64,000 nucleotides of DNA from Paralvinella palmiformis (GCA_025642065.1 JAODUP010000677.1:1-64000); one strand, 5' to 3'. Positions 37,041-49,539 are shown, counted from the first letter of the stretch. The notes: generated by a model from the letters alone, not told the origin. Numbers and translations are program-made.

Positions 37041-38639
37041 TATGCTATTATCACCTATCAATTAACGCAGGAAAACCAAAACGGATGTCACTTCCTTTCC
37101 AGCCTCAACTGGATTATAGTCAATAATTGGTCTGACTCATTGTGTTTGTTATTATGTATGATGGTCGTGGATATCCTGATGAAGATAAGTACGATTTATA
37201 CTTATTTATCAAATATAACGATCAGGGGCCATCGGAATGCCAACATGTAAATTATTATAATGATCCAGAAATGTTCACTTTTGAGTCTCTTTCTCCCAAC
37301 GAAATATAATGGTTGCGTTAATCCGATAATATGGAGCACCTCAATTGTATTATCAGTTGTACTAAGAATATCCAGTATGTGGGTTCAAAGTCTATGTCTG
37401 ACGGATGTGGCTCTGCGAATTTAGCAAACAATATATATGGACTTGGCTGTGAAACATATCTACCCTTTATCGAGGACTCAATGGAAGTTACAGAATTATT
37501 TGATCAAGTTCATATAAATCAATAAAGGTATGTTTTGTGGATATTAACATATAATATTAAATATTATATACTCTCATTCGTCTATGTAAGAATTAAAAAG
37601 ACATGCTACTAATAAACACGACTAAAATGACTGATTACATAACGCAATGATATATATTAAGGTGAAATACACAAATATTTGGTTCTTCTCAGTCACCCAT
37701 TTCCTAAATAGCGTTAAAAGGCAGACATCGGCGTCCAATGCCCTGAAAACAACAACAATAATAATAATAACAACAACAACAACAACAACAATGGAGAGAC
37801 TTGCGTTAAAGCTGAAAACCTTTATTCAGTTATTAAAACTAAAATGGGTAACCGACCAAAGAGGAACTGAAGTGAATATTTCAGAAACGTTCGTTCTCAT
37901 CTTCCTGAAACTTATTTTCGGTTGTCTTAAGCGAAAGTTCTAGTTTTTTTCTGAAAATTGAAGACATCGTCATTTATCAAGAACAACCTCTAAATAGGCG
38001 AACTTCGAGAAAACGTAAAATCAATGTATTCGTTCATTATTACCTGTGTAAGACTTATAGTCAGATGTATAGCTAGCTACACGTATGGCGTCACATCCTG
38101 TATTCCTGTATGTCCAAGATCCCAGTATTCCAACGTCCGAGTCGTGACGTTCTACTTGAATAATTTCATGCTATGTCTTACGATATAACAACGTCAAATA
38201 CTACATTCTTATATGTTGGATTGTATTGGTCCGAACTGTGTGTTTAGAATGATAAACATCGCCACCTTCTGCCCATACACAGCGACAGTTTAAAGAACAT
38301 TCCGATATATACTGACGTTAGGTTCTTGGTGGATAGAGAACCAAGAGGATGGATGTTCAATACGAGTTATCTGACAGTTCGTTGTATGTTCTATGTTGTA
38401 TATTCGTTGTAAACTCAGATCTACTAATAGTCGGAGGACAGCAGAGAGGATCTGATGCACAAAGAAATGGCGGACTGTGTGAAACATTAATACACTGATA
38501 TACAATTTATTCTTGAAGAAAACCACAATTATCAGGGATATAATAATTTCTGGTGCCACAAATACTATCTGCAACACCGTCATTGATCCGGGTATTATGT
38601 ATAATGGGGACAATGCTCGAGATATTATGCCACACCTCT
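37041..38639. other. no gene recognised
   Basis: Contains (ACA)n at about 37,756-37,790 and a few short frames without recognisable domains (37,331-37,525 +, 38,290-38,613 -). Confidence 0.4.
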
Positions 38640-39996
38640 GCTATTGGGGTCAAGGAGATAATCATCAAGGCTCCGAACAAGCCATGTGACTTAGATCCAG
38701 TGCCTACGTGACTTTTGAAGGAAGGTGTGGATCAACTTCTGCCATTGATAACAGCCATCATCAATAGGTCAATGGATGAGTCAGTAATGCCGTTTTTCTT
38801 GAAACGACCCACCATAACGCGGCTGCTTAAGAGATCTGGGTTGAAAAGGGGAGATATGAAAAATTGTCTGCCTATATATAAAACCTCCCCTTCTTTTCAA
38901 AACATGTTGTAAGCGTAGTAGCGAGGTGTATAGAAGATCACTTATAGCAGAATGACGTCTACAACAATTATCAGTCTGCATTCAACAGAACCTACTCCAT
39001 TGAAAGTGGACAATGCTGAAGTTCCCGATGAAGGATCCATGGCTTAGTGAATTATGCTTGTTTTACTTCCAGCCTCTGGTATCATTGATCAGTTATTCCT
39101 GAACCTTTGAAACGTTTCTTCGGCATCAAGGAAAAACCATAAAGAATAAAATATCACCAGATGTGCGTCTTCAGTTTAGTGTACCATACGGATCTGTTTT
39201 AGGATCAACAAATTACTACGTCTACACAAAACCAAGTTGGTGAAATATCATTGTTATGTCGATGATACTCAGGTATGAGTGTCTTTAAATCCATGTGATA
39301 AATAGAATACTAATGTATCGTCAGTTAAAGCTTGTATTTGTATGATCGACATCATATTTAAATTGAATAACGATTGGTTACTACTCTTGGAATGTGGAAG
39401 CAGGTGAATCCAATGGGTAAGTCCTGTTATTATACAATAAGAACCATAGGGCTTATTTGCAGGTGCCTAATTGACGAAACATGCGCTATTGTAGTCGAAA
39501 CCCTTATGATTTCTTAGCTGTACTTTGACAAGGCATTGTTCGATAATATCCCTCTCTCTTTGTGGCACCACCTACAGCGAGTGCAGAAATATTCTGCACA
39601 CCTGAAGACTCGCAAAGGGGAACATATAACACTTCAAATCACTATACAAGATCTTTCACATATCAAAAGAACTGGGTGGAACAACACCAGTGTATCTAAG
39701 AGATCTTATCCCAAAAGCATAGATCAGTGAGGTGTTGCTGTCTGAGTCCTGTTCACTTTTGTCGATGTCCAAAACGTCATACAGCAATGTACGGAGAGAA
39801 GTAATTCCCTCCATTAACTCCAAGGCTATGGAATAAGTTGGCTAATCTTACAACAAGTAACGTTTAAGGTTCTTAAAACCTATTATTTATTATATCTATA
39901 AACTATTGTATTTTTGTATGAAATGTTCAATATAAAGTGCCTTAGAGTACGTCGAATCGATCAAATATTATTATTATTATTATTATTATTATTAGA
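38640..39996 (+). mobile_element. CR1/L2-like LINE, internally shortened RT and 3' end
   Basis: Starts inside RT with PNKPCDLDPVPT. It continues as LLPLITAIINRSMDESVMPF (from 38,715), LKRGDMKNCLPIYK and NQSAFNRTYSIESG-like sequence near 38,990. A gap follows, then RFFGIKEK near 39,115 and a PYGSVLG-like block near 39,185. An intact YVDDTQ catalytic box lies near 39,252, LQRVQKYSAHLKTRKGEHIT near 39,570, and the 3' UTR (AAGTGCCTTAGAGTACGTCG) ends in (ATT)n at 39,966-39,996. Many stops make it inactive. The 3' end is the same subfamily as 11,540-11,890. Confidence 0.82.
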
Positions 39997-40203
39997 GTAG
40001 TATTAGAGTAATATAGTATTATCATAGTATTAGTAGTATTAGTAGTAGTAGTAGGTCACTTTCAATGTCCCACACGAAACTCTCTTTTGAAAATAATCGT
40101 TACAATTAGACAGTTGACATAGTATCTAGACATAATGTATGTTGTTATATCTCATCGAAGTGAGTACAAACATTCAGAGTTAGAAGTGGATACACGCCAA
40201 GGG

Positions 40204-41073
40204 GGTAGGCAGACGTTTTGGCCAAAGGACGTTTTGGCTCGGACGTTTTGGCCTAGGACGTTTTGGCCCGGACGTTTTGGCCAAATATAAAAAATATAAA
40301 AAGCGAACAAATATAATATCTTGCGTTTTTTATCTCAAAATGTACATTTATGACATAAAAAGAGAACAAATATAATATCTTGTGTTTATTATCTCAAAAT
40401 GTACATTTATTTCATGTTTTATTTATAGGCATGTGAACTACAAATGATTAACAAAATGACCAAATATTAATGTTTTGATGTGGGTTCTGTATTTAACTGA
40501 AGTTTAATTCTCCATGGCTTCTCACAGTTATATATATTATATAGTGGCATATATTAACTTACATTTTGTATATGGTTTGGGATCCTGATTGTGTATTTTA
40601 CTGTATGTCTCTTCAATACTGTTTGCAGGTTATCTCATAACTGGACGTTGTATTAATACAATAACAAATAAAACAAATTTGTCCTATCTTCAAATAATAG
40701 CTGGCCAAAACGTCCTAGGCCAAAACGTCCTAGGCCAAAACGTCCAGGCCAAAACGTCCTAGGCCAAAACGTCCTAGGCCAAAACGTCCAGGCCAAAACG
40801 TCCTAGGCCAAAACGTCCTAGGCCAAAACGTCCTAGGCCAAAACGTCCAGGCCAAAACGTCCAGGCCAAAACGTCCTAGGCCAAAACGTCCTAGGCCAAA
40901 ACGTCCAGGCCAAAACGTCCTAGGCCAAAACGTCCTAGGCCAAAACGTCCTAGGCCAAAACGTCCAGGTCAAAACGTCCAGGTCAAAACGTCCAGGCCAA
41001 AACGTCCTAGGCCAAAACGTCCAGGCCAAAACGTCCTAGGCCAAAACGTTCTAGGCCAAAACGTCCTAGATTC
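40204..41073. mobile_element. foldback transposon with tandem-repeat inverted arms
   Basis: The left arm (40,212-40,282) has five copies of GGACGTTTTGGCC. The right arm (40,703-41,069) has about 25 copies of its reverse complement, GGCCAAAACGTCC, spaced by A or TA. Between them is about 420 bp of AT-rich sequence that itself contains a direct duplication of about 65 bp (AACAAATATAATATCTTG, then CTCAAAATGTACATTTAT). The 9-mer CGCCAAGGG at 40,195-40,203 recurs at 41,074-41,082 as a target-site duplication. Long inverted arms of short tandem repeats plus a 9 bp duplication are the hallmarks of Drosophila FB-type foldback elements. No transposase is encoded. The Phe-Trp-Pro-Arg frames on the minus strand are a by-product of the repeat. 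Confidence 0.8.
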
Positions 41074-41082
41074 CGCCAAGGG

Positions 41083-41377
41083 AAACAACAATCTGAAAGT
41101 AAATATTAAACGCGTATGAAACTATAGGTTTAAAGTTATTACTTTATTCAACATATTACAGATATAGTTCATTATTAAAAGTCATACTATATACAGTGTA
41201 TCTTCAATACATTTATCAGCCTTGATGGCAAAGTTTAGTGATAATAACCCAAGTTATGTAAAGTTGACGATTACAATTAATAGAAAGATCAAATAAAAAG
41301 GTTTTATTTCCTATACAAAATTTAGATTACTCTCAGTCTAATGCCAGTTATTAATGCTCACCACGTGAACAGATTAT

Positions 41378-41418
<41 letters not shown>

Positions 41419-42172
41419 CACACGAACCTCACCCTTTCGAATTTAATAAACGGATATAAACAATAAAATAGCTGCTGTATTCTCTAAATCACTTTATTCT
41501 ATAAAGGATGTTAATTATAAATATTTAGACCAGAAAGATAAATAGAACTGAATAGATCCATTATATTATAAAATCTACTTCTAGGTATCTCTTGCCCTCG
41601 GTAATCCTGCTGGTTCTAGGTCCGAACCCGGCTTATGGCTGTGTTTGTGGGATTTATTTTCCCACGTGAGCCTCTGTTATATGTGTCTCCGATGTAGCTA
41701 GCGCCGAAGCTAAATAACCCAGAGAAAAACACCTTCTATGTCCCTGAATTTCCTGAGTCTGTGGATGGATACATTTTGAGGTGAATTTTAGGTGAGGAAA
41801 CGGGGCGACGGGAATGAATGTTGGCTGAGATTATAAATTTGTAAGCAATGGACCAAAATGGCGACACTATTGAATAAATAGCTACCGTTGATAACAGGAT
41901 GTCGGTGTGGAAAGATTGTTCCGATAAGATATTTCTCTCCAGTGAAAGTTTGATTCAAGTTTCTTTGTTGATGATATGATCCCGACACCAGCAAACATTT
42001 GTTTAGTTATAGTAATGAAAACGAAGCTATATCGTTCGGCATGTTACATATGACACCATTCACCGTCTTGAAAAATGAATTTCTGGTATCTCAAATTAAA
42101 GAAGTGCATTTATATGGAAACGTTCAGATATGTGTACCAGCGTCTGTACATTGGTACTGAAGTAATAATCGA
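41083..42172. other. no gene recognised
   Basis: AT-rich, with (AT)n at 41,378-41,420. A GGTCCGAACCCGG word at about 41,618 is B-box-like, but no A box was recognised. Confidence 0.4.
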
Positions 42173-42898
42173 TTATTCCGGTTGCCCGTGTAACAGGCCA
42201 TAGTACCCCATCCCCCTCCCCCGAGTCCGGACTATACCTGGGGTTAAAGGGGCCTAGGCTAGATTATACCCCGGGTATATTATGGCCCAGACCAATTTAT
42301 AATCCGTGATATTAATTGGCCTAGGCCAATTAATATCACTCGGACCAGATTATACCTCCATTATATCAGTGGTGTTGATTGATATACACAAGAATTACCT
42401 AATTTTTCAACATTTTATTAGTGTTAAGCTTTGTCAGGTAAGCTAAGTAAGGTAAGCTAACTGACCTGAATTTTAAAACCCTAAACACGGATTTTCATTA
42501 CTTCAACCAGAAAAACTTTAATTAGTACAAATATTATACTTCCGCAACGATCAAACATTACTACCACACTTCTCAGTGGTGTTTACCCATTAAAATAAAG
42601 GTGCATATGGTGGCCGCCAATTTGAAACCCCGAATCAGTTAAGCGGGGCGAATATCTTCAGTCTGTGACCGTTTTATTACAAACACATTTGTCATGAAAG
42701 GTCATCCAATTTACTGCTAAAATTAGGTCATAGTTCACGACTTCGCCGATACACGTTAATTAACGAGACATCGTTTGAGATTGACTACCACGTTAGATGG
42801 GTATATTCTGGCCTGGAGGGGCATAGTCTGGCCTGGGTCAAACTCTAACCGGGTTTAATCTAGGCAGGGGGTTCATTTGGCTCGTTACACCGGAATAA
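42173..42898. mobile_element. MITE-like element with terminal inverted repeats
   Basis: The left end TTATTCCGG-(TTGCCC)-GTGTAACAGGCCA, with ACCCC further in, matches the reverse complement of the right end, TTATTCCGGTGTAACGAGCC-AAATGAACCCCC, over about 38 bases with a 5-6 base insertion on the left. It spans about 726 bp and has no coding capacity. Related GGCC-TAG and GATTATACC words recur inside. No clear target duplication was seen, so the superfamily is open. Confidence 0.62.
42306..42339. repeat. perfect 34 bp palindrome
   Basis: GTGATATTAATTGGCCT is followed immediately by its exact reverse complement, with no spacer. It lies inside the MITE-like element. Confidence 0.95.
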
Positions 42899-43800
42899 AC
42901 ACATAATTGCGATGGTAAACGAATCTTTCGCGATCCCATTCATGTCGGAACGCCAAGAGCTGGATAATCCGCGTTCCGGCGAAGTTGTCCGGTTAATTGT
43001 TTTAGCATTTATTTAATCGAATAATCAGAAGGTCTACTACCAGTTTGTTAGAGTTGTACCATTTCTGGATCAGTTGATCTGAATAAACACAAATCTTTAC
43101 ACTAGACACTAAGGGTCGTTTACCTCAGCCGACTACATGTTTACAACTGACCACGCTGAGGTACTGAGGGCCTGATGTGGGTCGTATAAAGTGTTAAGTG
43201 TAACACTGAGATAACATCGGATATTCTGATAGCGTACGTGTGTACATTAGTAGTTGATCCTACTAGATGACTACATTTCTCCGTACTAACAAGTAATATA
43301 GAGTTTAATCTAATAGATTAGTTACCAGTAAACCATGTCAGAGTCTCTTATATAGAGATGGTACCATTGTTCTCTTTATATCAAAGGAACTGTGACAGTT
43401 TGTTTGTACTTATCGTTTCTACTTCTTGTGTGCACGTCTCTATCTGCCGTAGGGTCTTATTTACCTATCTTTGTTTATCTTCATAAATTTGTAAATATAA
43501 TTGTATATATATGAGTACGTCTATGTATACTTTTCAAATTAAATAGATACTAATTCTCTTTCATCTTTAAGTCTGTTCACATATGTTTACACATTATGCA
43601 GTTGGCACAATATTGTGCTGTTTTATGACAAGTTTTATTCATACAGTAAGCTAAATGCACAATGTAATCGAGGAGAAGATTATTAGATTAAAGGATAAAA
43701 TATCCTTTAGAAAATGAGGCCAACTGCACCGAGGACAGAAAATGAGAAAATCTAGCACAGGAATATCATGTGGTGGGAGAAAATGGTATAATAACGCAGA
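42899..43800. other. no gene recognised
   Basis: Only short chance frames. Confidence 0.45.
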
Positions 43801-43805
43801 TATGT

Positions 43806-44142
43806 TCCAACATAGACATATCACAACACGGACATGTCACAACAAAGACATGTCACAACACAGACATGTCACAACACAGACATGTCACAACACAGAAATG
43901 TTCCAACACAGACATGTCACAACAAAGACATGTTATGATACAGACATATCACCAAAAAAAACATGTTACAACACAGATATGTCACGACACAGACATGTCA
44001 CAACACAGACATGTCACAACACAGACCTGTCACAACACAGACATGTTCCAACACAGACATGTCACAACATAGACATATCACAACACAGACATGTTCCAAC
44101 ACAGACATGTCACAACACAGACATGTCACGACACAGACATGT
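43806..44142. repeat. 16 bp minisatellite, about 21 copies
   Basis: Unit GACATGTCACAACACA with ATGTTCCAACACA and ACATATCACAACACA variants. Because 16 is not divisible by 3 and the unit lacks stops, all three plus frames stay open and give a His/Gln/Thr/Cys-rich 16-residue periodic peptide. There is no evidence that it is translated. Confidence 0.92.
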
Positions 44143-44159
44143 TTGTTTATAAAGTTATA

Positions 44160-45042
44160 ACTAATTCGCTGTCTTAATGACATCAAATATGTCACTACCT
44201 GTATGTCACGTTTTATATTAGAAACGACGATATATATTACATAACACCAAAAGGCCTACGTATGTTTACTAATTCAAGTAAATTCAGCCGTTTTTCTTCT
44301 ATCAACTTAAAATGGGATGTTTCTGTTCTACAATGAGCTATTGATGTCCTATAATTGAAAAAGAATGTTAAAGAATAGGCCTATAGGTCAATTGTCTGGT
44401 TAATGGTTACGTCACAGGTAGCATAGCGCTATGATTTGAAGAATGTGCACTTCGATTGAGGCATTTCGACACCAAACCACGCAATACAAATTTGCGTCAG
44501 TGCAACAATTCCTACTTACAATTACAGGCTGCAATCTACTTCCGTTTTGAAAATTCTTGTTTCCGTTTTGTGCCAATTTGAGCTGATAAGAAACTTTTTT
44601 TCGAATGTAATCATCCTCGGATGTCGCGTACGCTGCGTAAACTCTATACCTGTACACAATCCATAAGATGTCATCGCCAATAGCAGAAAAAGCTGACTCG
44701 TAAATATAGAAATTGATTTGCTGCTAGACAATTATCGAGACTTAAACTGTTTTAGCAGCTTTGATGAAGAGAAAGGGGCGCATTCTTGGATATTATTTGT
44801 TTTATTATAACCAAAAACTACTCACAAGTTTGTGTGTATTCCACTTATTATAAACAGATACGCCATGCCTATAGTAGAGATTATAATAATAGTAATTTTA
44901 AATGCTTCGAGAACTTTTCTGAAATCAGATGTGTATAGTATCACTAATATTGTGTGATCTAGGAATGGAAAGCACTGGTATTTTGAACGTCATGATTGTG
45001 AACTATTTCAATGAGAGGTCAGTTCATTATGATACCATGTTA

Positions 45043-45087
<45 letters not shown>

Positions 45088-45165
45088 TGTGTGAACGAGA
45101 GTAACCAATTTCAAGATCCTATATTTTACACGGTTACTCTCTTCTTTGTTGGTATCTGGCAATAG
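44160..45165. other. 3' flank of the ankyrin gene
   Basis: Contains (AT)n at 45,045-45,083. A minus-strand frame near 44,731 resembles a signal peptide but lacks an ATG. Confidence 0.4.
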
Positions 45166-46684
45166 TCATGGGACCCACTTTCCGATTTTAGGTTTCTGAG
45201 TCTTCTTCGCTACGGCATTCTTCATTTTGGCATTCTTCATCAATTGTTTACACCTTCCGGATTTGGCCAAATCCAGAGCATTTTTCCCCCGTCTGTTCTT
45301 CGCTTCGGGATTTGCCCCGGCTGTTAGTAGAAGCTGTACGACATCTGATTTGGCGTTGATAACCGCCAGGTGAAGCGGGGTGTCTCCGTCGGCGTTGGCC
45401 AAGTGCACCGGACATCCGGAATCGAGAAGCATCTTAACGACAGTCACGTGACCTTGCTCGCTGGCCACATGCAGCGGGCTCATGCCGTCTTCTGTGGTCA
45501 TCTGTGCGTCGGCGCCCTTGCCGAGCAGATGTTTGACGACCTTTTCGTGACCTTGCTCGGCCGCTATCAAGATCGGCGTCTCGCCGTGACTTCCAGCGGC
45601 ATTTACCATGCTCCGAGCGGAAGTCAAAGCATCCACGGTACCGAGATGACCATTTTGTGACGCGAAATGCAGCGGAATCCAGTCCTCGGAGTCGGTCACG
45701 TTCGGATCGGCGCCATTCCGGATCAACATTCGGGTCGTATCGTCATCGCCCCGCTGAGCAGGATAGAAGATCGCAGATATGGCGGCCTCGTTCTGCCGAT
45801 TTACGTCGCATCCGCTCCGCATCAGCTCCATCACCGCCTCCTTCCGGTTGGCTTCTGCAGCACGGTGCAGAGCAGTTGCGGACTGGTTGTCAAGGGCATT
45901 TACGTCACTTCCTGCGGCCACGAGCACCCGAATACACTCCACTTGACCAAAAGTAGCGGCATCGTGCAGGGGGGTCGCGCCGTCGCTCTCCCGTACTGCC
46001 TGTGGATTGGCGCCATTCTCCAAAAGTACGTGTGCCACGTCGGCGTGACCACGTGATGAAGCTACATGTAAATAAGTACCACCGTCGACGATCTCATGGT
46101 TTGCGCCAGCACCATTTTCTAGCAAAATTCTAACTATTTCGGGTCGGTTCTCCGATACGGCCGCCGCCAGGTGGGTCTGACCATCCCAGCGAGTCACGTG
46201 AGGATCAGCACCAGTTGCCATCAACATCCGGACAACTTCCGGGTGACCGCCGTCTATCGCTTCCCCAAGCGGCGTAGATTGACGCGGATCGGTACCCTCG
46301 TGATCGACTTCTGTTCCGTGCTGCAGCAAGAGATCTACGACGTCCACGTGGCCATTACCGGAAGCGACAGTTAGCGGTATACATCCGGCTTCCGTTTCCA
46401 GATTCACATCGGCACGTGCTTTGAGCAGCAATCTAACAACTGGCACGTGACCATTATGCGATGCGAAATACAGTGGCGTCATACCCATCGACGTCTGCGC
46501 GTTGACATTTACTTTTGCTGACGCCAGCAGATCAACAACGTCAACGTGACCGTAAGCTGACGCTAGGTGAAGCGGAGTCCATCCACGATGCTCAAGGTCA
46601 TCTAAAGTATCTCTGGCAATAAATAATGAATTTAAGTTATGATTTTACCCACACATACACACACATACAAATATACACACAATT

Positions 46685-46743
<59 letters not shown>

Positions 46744-48814
46744 TTGGTGAAAGTTTGATGTTTTACTGTCACTGTGTGCGCAAGGTAGGCTAAATGGGCG
46801 GAGCAACCTTCGAATGTAATGAGGCGAAGCGAAAAATGAACCGGCATTCAGACACGACCACGCCGAGATTTGAACTCAGACGGTTGAGATCCGTGTGCAA
46901 ACGCGCTACTAGTTAAACCAGTGAGGCGCCGTCGTGATAATGATGATACTGATGAGGATGAGGATAATGATGATGATATTCCCTCCTTTATAATCCTAAT
47001 TTGCGAGCATAGATATAAACAAACCCGTGAAAACGGAAGCAAATACTATCCTGTCAATGTAAATAGATGCTAGATATTGATGAAGAAGGAGAGAAAAAAA
47101 CTATAAATATTTCGATTTTATGGTGGACCCTTTGATGTCGAAATCCGTAAATATTTTCCAAATATAGTTCCACATATTAATCAAAACTGGTAAACCATTT
47201 GACAGCCCTTTAAACTCAATAGATATGCTCGAGTATTAGTGCCAATATTAAGACAATATGACAACGATTCAGAATTTGACATTGACAATAATTATAAACA
47301 AACGTTCCCAATTGGCCCGATGACCATTTCCTTACAGTTTATATTATTGTTTGTAACAGTATTTAGAGAATACTACCTTGGTATTATTTGGCCAGTCTTG
47401 GCGTCGACTTGTTCCCCTTCAACAACTCGATGTTGGGTTCGTAACGTCATCCGAGCTTCAACATCGGCGTGGGCTTTAACCAGAAGATGCGCTAAGTCTT
47501 TGTAACCATATTTAGAAGACACATGAAGGACGGTCACGTCGTCGGCTGCCGTGGCATTGACCTTTGCGCCGGCATCCAGAAGCATCTTCACCATGGGCAC
47601 GTGTCCGCGTTCGGTCGCCAGGTGGAGTGGTGTCTGGCCATCTCCGACGTGCGCGTTAACGTTGGCCCTTCCGGATCGTAGCAAAAGGGCCGCGAGGTCC
47701 GCGTTGCCGTGCTCGACCACCACGTGTAAGCAGGTGGATCGGTCCGGGGCGGAGATATCCGGATTGGCTCCCTGTCTCAGGAGTATCTTGACGGCTTCTT
47801 TTTGGCCTCCGTAACAGGCCAGATAGAGACTGGTGAATCCCGATTTGGTCTTTCTGTCCCGCTTCGCGCCGGATTCGATCAAGAGTTCTATCATATCCGG
47901 AAAGTTATTCTGCGACGCGAAATGTAGCGGGGTATAGCCTTTCTCGGCGATTGGATCCACTTCCGCCCCGCTATCCAGAAGGTACTGGACGATACTACCT
48001 TGACCGTTTATGGCACCGACTGTGACCGCCGTTCCGCCGAAGTGGTTCCGATCATAGGTGACCTTCGGGTGACTCTGTACGATGGCCTTGACCTGGGTCA
48101 GGTCACCTCGAGTGACCGCCTCGTGGAGGTCCGACATGACCTCTGTGTACTGCGGGGAGGTTCCTCGGCGCTTCGCTCGCAATTTCTGGATCATGGCCAT
48201 CCTGTGTGAATATCACACTGTTAATTTGGTGTTATTGATATCACCGTTGATATCGCTGTAATATTGCTAGCGCTAGATATAATAATAGAAAACGATATAA
48301 TACGGATAATTTGTGAAAATGTGATATGATATAAAATTATTTATTGTATTTAGGGAGTGAGTGAGTGAGTGAGTGCGTGAGTGAGTGAGTGAGTGAGTGA
48401 GTGAGTGAGTGAGTGAGTGAGTGAGTGAGTGAGTGAGAGTGAGTGAGTCAGTCAGTCAGTCAGTCAGTCAGTCAGTCAGTCAGCCAGCCAGCCAACCAGC
48501 CCAGTCAATCAATTAGACAGTAAATCATCCAGGTGACCATTTTAATGCCCCCTCAATATGTCCAAATTAAAGCAGACCTTATATATATATAAATATCAAT
48601 AAATTCTGACCTCGATAATTGTCTTCACAACTCTGTCCAGTGAAGAAGATAGTCCACAGTAATTATATCCCTCTAACTATCGTTAAAACATATCACCTGT
48701 TATCTCTAAAAGTCTCGAAATAATCTTCCCTAATCTGTTCAGGTAATCTGTCGTCAAGAGACTGCACGGTCTCTGTCCTGATGTCAACAGAACTTTCTTC
48801 GGGCCTGCTGTCGA
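45166..48814 (-). CDS. ankyrin-repeat protein, three exons, C-terminus complete
   Basis: Minus-strand exons 48,814-48,697, 48,201-47,377 and 46,612-45,166 have GT/AG borders and join in frame with two phase-2 introns. Exon B (from MAMIQKLRAKRRG) plus exon C give 756 residues; exon A adds about 39 (DSRPEESSVDIRTETVQSLD and onwards). An alternative reading of exon A extends up to an ATG at 48,938. About 20 ankyrin repeats follow one another, with TPLHLA or TPLHFAS helices, GH--VV--LL, and GA-VN hairpins. The protein ends in a Lys-rich tail (KNAKMKNAVAKKTQKPK). Ankyrin stacks are binding scaffolds; the partner is unknown and no kinase, death or SOCS domain is attached in these exons. Coding GC is clearly higher than the flanks. 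An acceptor-like TTGTTTACAG before 48,814 suggests a further upstream exon. Confidence 0.85.
46691..46740. repeat. (AT)n microsatellite in ankyrin intron
   Basis: About 25 AT units, abutting the 3' side of a SINE. Confidence 0.95.
46741..46930 (-). mobile_element. tRNA-derived SINE, same family, in ankyrin intron
   Basis: Minus strand: GGCGCCTCACTGGTTTAACT (A-box region, diverged), GAGTTCAAATCTCGG (B box), then the family body in order (GCCCATTTAGCC, TTGCGCACA). More diverged than the copies at 34,922 and 60,838. Confidence 0.8.
46931..47372. other. remaining ankyrin intron sequence
   Basis: A GATGAT-rich patch at 46,935-46,978 next to the SINE head, otherwise featureless. Confidence 0.5.
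48355..48495. repeat. (GAGT)n followed by (CAGT)n and CAGC
   Basis: About 22 GAGT/GTGA units, then eight CAGT units and a few CAGC. It sits in the intron between ankyrin exons A and B. A similar combination lies at 62,215-62,300. Confidence 0.93.
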
Positions 48815-49319
48815 CTGTAAACAACAAGATATCGATCGATGATCGAACTCGATCAGTTGACATTTGTTTGTTGTTTGTTGGTGTTCGATTTATGGCAAAT
48901 ATATTTTGTCGTCTGTTTGAACCCCGGCCACAGATCATTGTACAACAGTACTCGGGGTTTTATTGTCAAAGAGTCAATTCACTTGCGAGTCTTTTTTCGA
49001 TGTTTACTTTAGCGGGCAATTCGTTTATTTCGGTTGTTTATTAGGCAAAGGTACAGAAAGGTCGTCTAATAAAGGCCATTCGATGCCCTTTATGTTGTTT
49101 CCATAAAGCAAATTGCAAAATGGGCAGCTGCCTATAGCAAGCCCCAATAATGTATAATTGTACTAAGTATTGATTGGGCAAGTCTCTTGTATTCTCAAGA
49201 ATTAGATGCTATTTTTGCTTAAAACATTCGAAGACTTTTTATGTGGCGATTGTTCACTGTAGTAAATAGTGTATCCAGCAAATATGATTTTTTTAAATCG
49301 AGTAATTACCTTTTCTGAA

Positions 49320-49320
<1 letters not shown>

Positions 49321-49418
<98 letters not shown>
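49321..49418. repeat. (GT)n microsatellite
   Basis: Nearly pure, about 48 units, followed by a short GGGGTTTTGTGATCA-type duplication. Confidence 0.96.
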
Positions 49419-49539
49419 CAGGGGTTTTGTGATCAGGGGTTTGGTGTTCAGGGGGTTTTGTCTTGGACTCATTATCTACTATAATTTTTATGATTGCCCA
49501 GTATATTTATAATAAATAAGTTGTCTAGATTCTGACTTA

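Noticed and set aside
37331..37525. Cys-containing 64-residue plus frame
   Set aside because: No signal peptide, splice site or recognisable family; likely chance.
38290..38613. Hydrophobic minus-strand frame with two possible membrane segments
   Set aside because: No family pattern recognised, no convincing splice sites, and its upstream end runs into the RT region of the LINE on the other strand.
40730..41029. Minus-strand 99-residue Phe-Trp-Pro-Arg repeat protein
   Set aside because: It is the foldback arm repeat read in one frame; there is no start context or homology.
44522..44731. Signal-peptide-like minus-strand frame ending at a GT donor
   Set aside because: It begins with TTG and has a stop codon immediately upstream, so there is no ATG for the hydrophobic segment.
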